Of a DNA stretch of 45,879 nt, positions 40,536 through 45,879 are shown in pieces. This stretch comes from Ramlibacter sp. (GTDB lineage: Bacteria > Pseudomonadota > Gammaproteobacteria > Burkholderiales > Burkholderiaceae_C). Each line of letters opens with the position of its first letter. Positions within the stretch are counted from its first letter, which is position 1. The stretch covers positions 1 through 45,879 of the forward strand of contig JAQGMU010000558.1 in assembly GCA_028292195.1 (NCBI GenBank), written 5' to 3'. The notes below the pieces were generated by a model. That model saw only the letters and a list, made by a program, of their open reading frames with translations. It was not told the DNA's origin and made no database searches. Both the position numbers and the translations under genes were made by a program.

Positions 40536-42671
40536 ATGGAATCCGTGCAAGTCGGCCAGGGCCTCGATTCCCTGTTCCAGCCGCGTTCCATCGCGATTTT
40601 CGGCGCCTCCGACGACGTCACCAAGATCGGCGGCCGGCCGCTGCAGTTCCTGCTGAAGTTCGGCTACGCCGGCAGGATCTTCCCGGTCAACCGCAAGGCC
40701 GGCCTGGTGCAGGGGCAGCAGGCCTATGCCAACGTAGTCGCCTTGCCGGAGACGCCCGAACTGGCCGTGATCGCGGTGCCGCCCGAGGGCGTGCTGGAAG
40801 TGATCCAGGACTGCGCCGGCCGCGGTGTGCGCGCGGCGGTGATCCTCTCCGCCGGCTTCTCCGAGATGGGTGAAGCAGGCAGCCGGCTGCAGGCCGAGAT
40901 CGGCGCCGTCGCCAGGTCCTCGGGCATGCGCGTGGTCGGGCCCAATTGCCTCGGCTCGATCGGCATCGCCGACAAGGCCATCGCGACCTTCTCGGTGGCG
41001 CTCGAGTCGGGCCTGCCCGAAGCCGGCAACGTCGGCATCGTCTCGCAAAGCGGCAACCTGGGCAGCTACACGATGCGCCTGGCCGCGGACCGCGGCATGG
41101 GCATCAGCCGCTTCCTGACCACCGGCAACGAGTGCGACGTCGACATCGCCGACGCCATCGCTTCCCTGGCGAAGGACCCCGCCACTTCCGTGATCCTGTG
41201 CTGCATGGAAACCTGTCGCGACGGCGCGAAGCTGGTGCAGGCCATGCAAATGGCGCGTGAAGCCGGCAAGCCGCTGGTCGTGCTGAAGGTCGGCGTGTCC
41301 GAAGCGGGCAGCGCCGCGGCCGCGTCGCACACCGGCGCGCTGGCCGGTTCGGACGCTGTCTTCGATGTGGTGCTGCGCAATGGCGGCGCCATCCGCGTGC
41401 CGAGCATCGAGCAATTGCTGGACGTCGGCCATGCCTTCGCGGTGGTCGGTGCGCAGCGCGCGCCCAAGGGCAATCGCGTCGCCGTGCTGACCGCTTCGGG
41501 CGGCTTCGGCGTGCTGCTGGCCGACGCGGCCACGGCGCAAGGCCTGGCCCTGCCCAATCTAGCCGCGCAGACCCAGGAGCGCGTGCTGTCGGTGGTGCCT
41601 TTCGCCTCGCCGGCGAATCCGGTCGACATGACGGCCCAGGTCTCCAGCCGCCCCGAGGTCCTGGTGCAGGTGTTGTCGGCGGTGGCGGCCGATCCCTCCT
41701 GCGACGCCCTCATCCTGCAATCGGCCAACGCCTTCAACCTGCCGCGGCTGCGCGACGTGTTCCTGGCGGCGCTGGAGCAGGTGCGGCGCGAGCATCCGTC
41801 GCGCCTGATCCTGCTGTGCTGCCGCGCGCCGCGCGACGTGGTGGCGCAGTTGAACCGCATGGGTTATCCGACGGTGGAAGGCATCGACGCGGCCTGCGCC
41901 ACCTTGGCGGCCCTGGTCCGCCTCGGCACGCGCTCCCGGCATTCCCTTCTTCCCCCGCTGCGGGAGGGCCAGGGTGGGGGCACCCCCCTGCCCGAATCCG
42001 CTTTCGCCGACGAAGCCAGCGCCAAGGCCGCCCTGGCCGCCGCCGGCCTGCCGGTGCTGCGCGAAGTCACCGCCACCAGCCGCGACGCCGCCCTGGCCGC
42101 CGCGCGCGCCATCGGCTTCCCCCTGGTCCTCAAGATCGTCTCCCCCGACATCGCGCACAAGACCGAAGTCGGCGGCGTCTTCGTCGGCGTGCGCTCAGCG
42201 GAGCAGCTGCTCACCGAATACGACGCCCTGCTCGCCCGCGTCGCGCAGAAGGCGCCGCAGGCGCGCCTCACCGGCGTGCTGGTGGCGCAGATGGCGCAAG
42301 GCGGCACCGAGCTGATCCTCGGCACCAAAAAGGACCCGGTGTTCGGCACCGTCGTCATGGTGGGCCTGGGCGGCATCTTTGCCGAAATCATGCGCGACGT
42401 GGCGCTGCAGATCGCGCCGGTGACCGAGCAGCAGGCGACTGCGATGCTGAAATCGCTCAAGGCTTTTGCCTTGCTCGATGGCGCCCGCGGCCGACCGCGC
42501 GCCGACGTCGCTGCCGCGGCCCGCGCCGTCGCCAGCCTGTCGCGCTTTGCCGCGCTGCATGCCGATACCGTCGCCGAGATCGACATCAATCCGCTGGTGG
42601 TGCTGGACGAGGGCCGGGGCGCCTTCGCCCTCGACGCGCTGCTGGTGCGGGAAACGAAAGGAAAGCAATGA
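40536..42671 (+). CDS. NDP-forming acyl-CoA synthetase (ACD type)
   Basis: 711 aa. One chain holds the alpha- and beta-like parts of the succinyl-CoA-synthetase superfamily: CoA-binding domain (RSIAIFGASDDVTKIGGRP), ligase domain (GPNCLGSIG, ASHTGALAGSDAVFD with the phospho-histidine) and, after about residue 485, an ATP-grasp domain (GLPVLREVTATSRDAALAAA, FPLVLKIVSPDIAHKTEVGG). It would activate an organic acid to its CoA thioester using ATP with ADP release, rather than the AMP-forming route usual in such operons. The interdomain linker (about 468-482, HSLLPPLREGQGGGTPL) is encoded by a REP-like repeat. ATGA overlap with the SDR gene. Confidence 0.9.
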   Translation: MESVQVGQGLDSLFQPRSIAIFGASDDVTKIGGRPLQFLLKFGYAGRIFPVNRKAGLVQGQQAYANVVALPETPELAVIAVPPEGVLEVIQDCAGRGVRAAVILSAGFSEMGEAGSRLQAEIGAVARSSGMRVVGPNCLGSIGIADKAIATFSVALESGLPEAGNVGIVSQSGNLGSYTMRLAADRGMGISRFLTTGNECDVDIADAIASLAKDPATSVILCCMETCRDGAKLVQAMQMAREAGKPLVVLKVGVSEAGSAAAASHTGALAGSDAVFDVVLRNGGAIRVPSIEQLLDVGHAFAVVGAQRAPKGNRVAVLTASGGFGVLLADAATAQGLALPNLAAQTQERVLSVVPFASPANPVDMTAQVSSRPEVLVQVLSAVAADPSCDALILQSANAFNLPRLRDVFLAALEQVRREHPSRLILLCCRAPRDVVAQLNRMGYPTVEGIDAACATLAALVRLGTRSRHSLLPPLREGQGGGTPLPESAFADEASAKAALAAAGLPVLREVTATSRDAALAAARAIGFPLVLKIVSPDIAHKTEVGGVFVGVRSAEQLLTEYDALLARVAQKAPQARLTGVLVAQMAQGGTELILGTKKDPVFGTVVMVGLGGIFAEIMRDVALQIAPVTEQQATAMLKSLKAFALLDGARGRPRADVAAAARAVASLSRFAALHADTVAEIDINPLVVLDEGRGAFALDALLVRETKGKQ
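41940..41990 (+). repeat. REP-like repeat inside the CoA ligase gene
   Basis: TTCCCCCGCTGCGGGAGGGC with a CCCGC-T-GCGGG core (41954-41964), followed by AGGGTGGGGGC. This matches the common dispersed repeat of the CCCTCTCCCGC/GCGGGAGAGGG type. It is in frame, its length keeps the gene open, and it lies between the ligase and ATP-grasp domains. Confidence 0.6.
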
Positions 42672-43426
42672 ACGCGTCTCTCCAGGGCCGGGCGGCCTTC
42701 ATCAGCGGCGCGGGCCACGGCATCGGCCGCGCCACCGCGCTGGAAATGGCGCGGCTCGGCGCGACGGTCGGCGTCAACGACCTCAAGCCCGAATTCGTGG
42801 AAGACACGGTTGCCGAGATTCGCAAGCTGGGCGGCCAGGCGATCGGCTTGCCGCAGGACGTTTCGAACCGCGAAGGCATGCGCGACGCCGTGCTGCGCTT
42901 CGCGCGCGAGGCCGGCCGCCTCGACATCCTCGTCAACAACGCGGCCTGGGTCCGCTACCAGCCCCTGGCGGAGATCACGCCGGAAGTGATGGACCGCATG
43001 GTGGAGATCGGCTTCAAGTCGGTGATCTGGGGCATCCAGGCCGCCGCGGAAGCGATGGACGCGGAACGCGGCGGCTCCATCATCAACGTGGCGTCGATCG
43101 CGGGCTTCAAGTCGCCGGCGCGCTCCGTGGTCTACAGCGGCATCAAGGCCGGCGTGATCGGCCTGACGCGCGCCGCCGCCGCCGACCTGGGCTCGCGCAA
43201 CATCCGTGTCAACGCGGTGGCCCCGGGCGCGGTGCCGACCGAAGGCACCGCCAAGCACCGCAACGCTGAACTCGACGCCAAGCGTATCGCCCGTACGCCG
43301 CTGAGCCGCCTTGGCACGGTGGAGGACATCGCCGACGCGATCTGCTTCCTGGCCGGCGACGGCGCCCGCTTCATCAATGCGGAAGTGCTGCGCCTGGACG
43401 GCGGCGCCTCGGAGACTTCGCTGTGA
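42668..43426 (+). CDS. Short-chain dehydrogenase/reductase (FabG-like)
   Basis: 252 aa from ATG 42668 overlapping the previous stop. Rossmann fold with the cofactor motif GAGHGIGRATALEMA, NNAAW, the catalytic serine in NVASIAGF, and the YxxxK pair in VVYSGIKAGVIGLTRAA. The C-terminus (FLAGDGARFINAEVLRLDGG) is typical of FabG/3-hydroxyacyl-CoA types. In this operon it is the natural candidate for oxidising the 3-hydroxyacyl-CoA left by the hydratase. A dedicated thiolase is absent from the window. Confidence 0.92.
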   Translation: MNASLQGRAAFISGAGHGIGRATALEMARLGATVGVNDLKPEFVEDTVAEIRKLGGQAIGLPQDVSNREGMRDAVLRFAREAGRLDILVNNAAWVRYQPLAEITPEVMDRMVEIGFKSVIWGIQAAAEAMDAERGGSIINVASIAGFKSPARSVVYSGIKAGVIGLTRAAAADLGSRNIRVNAVAPGAVPTEGTAKHRNAELDAKRIARTPLSRLGTVEDIADAICFLAGDGARFINAEVLRLDGGASETSL

Positions 43427-43797
43427 GCGCCGTGGCGCCCAAGCGCCTGCAGAACGTCTTCGTGGTGGCCGAGCGCCCGGCGGAACTGCACGCCTTCTAT
43501 ACGGCCGCGCTCGGCCTGCAGCTCAAGTTCCACGACAAGGACCGCTGGTTCCAGTACGGCGTGGGCAACGGCAACGTCTCCATCGCATGCAAGGAAGAAG
43601 CGCTGCCCGCCACGTCCGGCATGGTGATGGTGTTCGAGGTGGAGGACTTCGCCGCGGCGCAGGAACGCATCGCCGTTGCCGGTGGCCAGGTGCTGGGCAT
43701 CCGCGACATGGGCAGCCATGGCACCGTGCTTTCGCTGAAGGATCCGGAAGGCAACATCGTGCAGCTGTTCAAGCGCGCCGCCCCGCCCGCGCCATGA
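43423..43797 (+). CDS. VOC (glyoxalase/bleomycin-resistance fold) protein
   Basis: 124 aa, GTG start overlapping the SDR stop (GTGA). One pair of beta-alpha-beta3 units: RLQNVFVVAERPAELHAFYT followed by AALGLQLKFHDKDRWFQYG, and FEVEDFAAAQERIAVAGGQV with LKDPEGNIVQLFKR. The last glutamate-containing stretch (DPEGNIVQLF) is the usual metal-site strand; the first-unit metal histidine is not clear, so it may be a binding or isomerase-like member. ATGA overlap with the last gene of the operon. Confidence 0.88.
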   Translation: MSAVAPKRLQNVFVVAERPAELHAFYTAALGLQLKFHDKDRWFQYGVGNGNVSIACKEEALPATSGMVMVFEVEDFAAAQERIAVAGGQVLGIRDMGSHGTVLSLKDPEGNIVQLFKRAAPPAP

Positions 43798-44351
43798 GCC
43801 CGGACGGCTCGCTGCAAGCCTTGCTGGACCGCGAGGCGATCCGCGAGTGCCTGTACCGTTACTGCCGCGGCATCGACCGCTGCGACGAGACGGCGCTGCG
43901 CTCGGCCTACTGGGACGACGCCACCGATTGCCACGGCGCCTGGAACGGCAGCGCGTCCGGTTTCATTGCCCGGGCCTTGCAGCGCCTGGGCCAGGGCGGC
44001 CGGCGCGTGCACCAGGTGACGAATGTCCTGATCGAACTGCACGGCGACCTGGCCGCGGTGGAGAGCAGCTTCTTCGCGCTCCAGGCCAGCGCCGAACAGC
44101 CGCAGCTGGAGACCTTCCTGTGCGGCCGCTACGTTGATCGCTTCGAGCGCCGCACCGGCGAATGGCGGGTGGCCGCCCGCACCGTGGTCTACGACTGGAT
44201 CGAGGAACGGCAGCGACCCGAGCTGGCCCGTGACGATGCAGCCCTGTTCGGCCAGCGGCAGCCAACGGGTCGGGCCGCGCCGCAGGATGCCGTATACCGC
44301 CTGTTGCAGCAAGTGCGATGGATGCCGAAGGACCGAAGTCCGCCGGAATGA
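43794..44351 (+). CDS. NTF2-like (SnoaL-type) protein
   Basis: 185 aa from ATG 43794 overlapping the previous stop. The cone-shaped NTF2 fold is suggested by LLDREAIRECLYRYCRGIDR, LRSAYWDDATDCHG, RRVHQVTNVLIELHGDLAAV and YVDRFERRTGEWRVAARTVV. Such small proteins act as dehydratases, isomerases or hydrolases of polycyclic or steroid-like compounds. The HQVTN histidine and D in YDWIEE are conserved-looking. Last gene of the operon, followed by a strong hairpin. Confidence 0.85.
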   Translation: MSPDGSLQALLDREAIRECLYRYCRGIDRCDETALRSAYWDDATDCHGAWNGSASGFIARALQRLGQGGRRVHQVTNVLIELHGDLAAVESSFFALQASAEQPQLETFLCGRYVDRFERRTGEWRVAARTVVYDWIEERQRPELARDDAALFGQRQPTGRAAPQDAVYRLLQQVRWMPKDRSPPE

Positions 44352-44389
44352 CGTCGCCTGCCACCCTCGTGAAACACCGGCAGGCGACG
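44352..44389 (+). terminator. Hairpin directly after the catabolic operon
   Basis: CGTCGCCTGCC (44352-44362) and GGCAGGCGACG (44379-44389) form an 11-bp perfect stem with a 16-nt loop, starting right after the TGA at 44349-44351. There is no T-tract, so it may stabilise the mRNA 3' end or work with Rho. The rest of the gap to 44547 shows nothing else. Confidence 0.6.
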
Positions 44390-44546
44390 CTAACCGGAGC
44401 GACCGCGCGTCAGTGCCTCAGACCGTGCGCGGCTTCGGGTTCAGCCGTGACTTGAAAAGCCGCCTCAACAGCGGAGCGATCACCCAGTGGCTGCGATCGC
44501 TTTTCTTCGAGCTGTTCTCGGACGCGTGAACTTCTGCCTGCGTAGC

Positions 44547-44999
44547 TTATTCCGGGCCGTCGACGATACGAACGCGTCGCAGCCGCCCGTGGTGTGCCAA
44601 CTCCCGCACGAGCAGCAGATCCACGACGAAGGATGTCTGGTCCGCCGGAATCGCCGGTCCCCGTCCGGTCGCCATGTCAACCAGCCGGAGGAACATCGTC
44701 TCGATGCCCTCCGTGCTCCACTCCCGCTGGCCGACGGAAAGCACGGCAACCAGTCCGGATACCAGCCGGCCGGTGTCGTCCACCAACTCGAGTTCCTCGC
44801 CCTGAATCGCGCGTGCGTGTGGCATCAACCAGTCTTCGGCCAATTCAATGGCGGCTTCCAACCCGGCTTCGTTTGCGCGGCGTGGGGCCGGCAGCAGTGC
44901 CTCGGCTCCTCCGGGGAGCACCGCCAATTCGACCCACGCTCCGCCACGCGCCTGCGCCAGTCCGTAACTCGATGCACCGATCACCAGGCGGGTTGCCAT
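44547..44999 (-). CDS. Small protein of unknown function
   Basis: 150 aa from ATG 44999; the track adds 38 residues that overlap the quinone-reductase gene. The sequence begins MATRLVIGASSYGLAQARGG and continues with IELAEDWLMPHARAIQGEEL, GRLVSGLVAVLSVGQREWST and SFVVDLLLVRELAHHGRLRR. It looks like a compact alpha/beta protein without signal or membrane segment. I do not recognise the family. It is 8 bp downstream of the quinone-reductase gene and probably cotranscribed. Confidence 0.65.
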   Translation of the reverse strand: MATRLVIGASSYGLAQARGGAWVELAVLPGGAEALLPAPRRANEAGLEAAIELAEDWLMPHARAIQGEELELVDDTGRLVSGLVAVLSVGQREWSTEGIETMFLRLVDMATGRGPAIPADQTSFVVDLLLVRELAHHGRLRRVRIVDGPE

Positions 45000-45007
45000 G
45001 ATCGGCT

Positions 45008-45879
45008 TTAGACGCTCAAGACCACGCGACCCTGCGGGCCTGCTGCGGCGTATTCGTGCGCGGTGACGATGTCCTCCAGGGCGAGCGTCCTGTCGATTCG
45101 CAGGCCGGCCCATCCCTCGCTCATCATGTCATTCGCCGCGGCTGCGGCCGCGAGCTTGTCCTCTATCGGGAAATCGTCGCTCCCCTGCAGCAGGATGCGA
45201 GCGTTCTTGAACAGCAGTTCCCAGAAAGGAATCGAAGGCCGGGCGTCATCGGTTGCGTAGGCCGCAATCGATCCTCCTCGCGCCAGCACCTGCAGGTCGA
45301 TGTCGATGTTCGCACCGAATGCAACCTCCACGACGTGCTCGACGCCTGCCGGCACAACCTGCAGCACCGCGGCGACGACCTCCGCCGGGGAGGAGCCCTC
45401 CGTACGCACGACGTGATGGGCCCCAGCGTTGCGTGCCGCTTCCGCCGCCGCGGGCGAGCGGACGGCTGCAATCACACGAGCGCCTGCCCGGCGCGCAAAT
45501 CCGGCCGCGAACGAACCCACGCCTCCGGCACCACCCTGAACAAGTACGTGCCGCCCGACGACGGGACCGCCTGCATGCACTGCGCAATACGCCGTGAGCG
45601 CGGGAATGCCGAGGCACGCCCCTGCTTCGAAGCTGACGTTATCCGGCAGCGCAACCGCCTGCCGCGCGGGCACGACAGTGAACTCCGCGGCAGTTCCGAA
45701 TGCCCGGTAACTCTGGGCGCCAAAACACCAGACTCGCTGCCCGATGCGCTCACCCGGAACGCCGTCGCCGACCTGGTCGATCACACCGGCGCCATCGCTG
45801 TGCGGAATGACCCGCGGATAGGACATGCCGAACCCGAACGCGTTCTCGCGCTTCTTCAGGTCGCCGGGATTGATGCCCG
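45008..45879 (-). CDS. MDR-family NADPH:quinone reductase-like protein (partial)
   Basis: The N-terminus lies beyond the window edge; the frame stays open to base 45879 (GINPGDLKKRENAFGFGMSY), and the track's Met start is internal. About 290 residues are visible. The zinc-free medium-chain dehydrogenase fold shows VIPHSDGAGVIDQVGDGVPG followed by ERIGQRVW, the NADPH-binding VQGGAGGVGSFAAGFARRAG and the C-terminal LEDIVTAHEYAAAGPQGRVV. Such proteins reduce quinones or activated alkenes. The structural-zinc cysteines of alcohol dehydrogenases are absent, which favours the zeta-crystallin/QOR branch. Confidence 0.9.
   Translation of the reverse strand, partial: GINPGDLKKRENAFGFGMSYPRVIPHSDGAGVIDQVGDGVPGERIGQRVWCFGAQSYRAFGTAAEFTVVPARQAVALPDNVSFEAGACLGIPALTAYCAVHAGGPVVGRHVLVQGGAGGVGSFAAGFARRAGARVIAAVRSPAAAEAARNAGAHHVVRTEGSSPAEVVAAVLQVVPAGVEHVVEVAFGANIDIDLQVLARGGSIAAYATDDARPSIPFWELLFKNARILLQGSDDFPIEDKLAAAAAANDMMSEGWAGLRIDRTLALEDIVTAHEYAAAGPQGRVVLSV

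Overview
The window is about 46 kb of high-GC DNA. Gene content and style (Bug-type tripartite tricarboxylate receptors, a DUF4148 protein, a BPSS1780-type membrane protein, TAGAAT-like -10 boxes, dense ATGA-coupled operons) point to a betaproteobacterium of the Burkholderiales, most likely a Comamonadaceae member such as Ramlibacter or Variovorax. That is inference from family knowledge; no marker gene was searched.

Region 1 (1-11.4 kb) looks like ordinary chromosome: the tail of an unidentified gene, a BPSS1780-like membrane protein with a FecR-domain secreted protein, a TPR protein, a small unknown protein, a UvrD/PcrA helicase divergent from a secreted protein, guaC, an alpha/beta hydrolase, and a GntR-regulated pair (ectoine-hydroxylase-like PhyH oxygenase plus SAF-domain dehydrogenase). 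It ends with tRNA-Ala(CGC) and tRNA-Lys(CTT).

Region 2 (11.4-31.4 kb) reads as an accessory block. It starts at tRNA-Lys with a deleted tyrosine-recombinase remnant and ends with a broken fragment of a large unknown, possibly defence-related, gene. Between them lies the most interesting part of the window, a self-contained regulatory and detoxification locus. Its core is a giant soluble sensor kinase (kinase-like, AAA+, GAF, PAS, histidine kinase; 1834 aa), a translationally coupled receiver-only protein, and a FixJ/TodT-type response regulator. Around them are three EHN-type epoxide hydrolases, a fourth Tat-exported alpha/beta hydrolase, an OsmC/Ohr peroxidase, an LRAT-like protein, a cupin, two related small secreted proteins (one DUF4148), a LysR regulator and a DedA-rhodanese fusion. 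Five copies of a palindrome close to CTGAACCTTGGTTCAG sit in front of the transcription units. It resembles the AACC/GGTT core bound by StyR/TodT-type regulators. Three of the genes also share a duplicated promoter cassette of about 210 bp that extends into the first codons (MQQTP). I infer one regulon, sensing an unknown hydrophobic or electrophilic stress and deploying mostly exported hydrolases.

Region 3 (31.4-45.9 kb) returns to very GC-rich catabolic DNA: two Bug receptors, an SMP-30-type lactonase, a LysR regulator, and divergent from it a nine-gene, tightly coupled operon. The operon encodes a luciferase-like monooxygenase, a flavin reductase fused to an FCD-like domain, two acyl-CoA dehydrogenases, an enoyl-CoA hydratase, an NDP-forming acyl-CoA ligase with a REP-like insert, an SDR, a VOC protein and an NTF2-like protein. 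The logic is oxygenation, CoA activation and beta-oxidation-like breakdown of an unknown, probably alicyclic or branched, substrate. A small unknown protein and a truncated MDR-type quinone reductase close the window.
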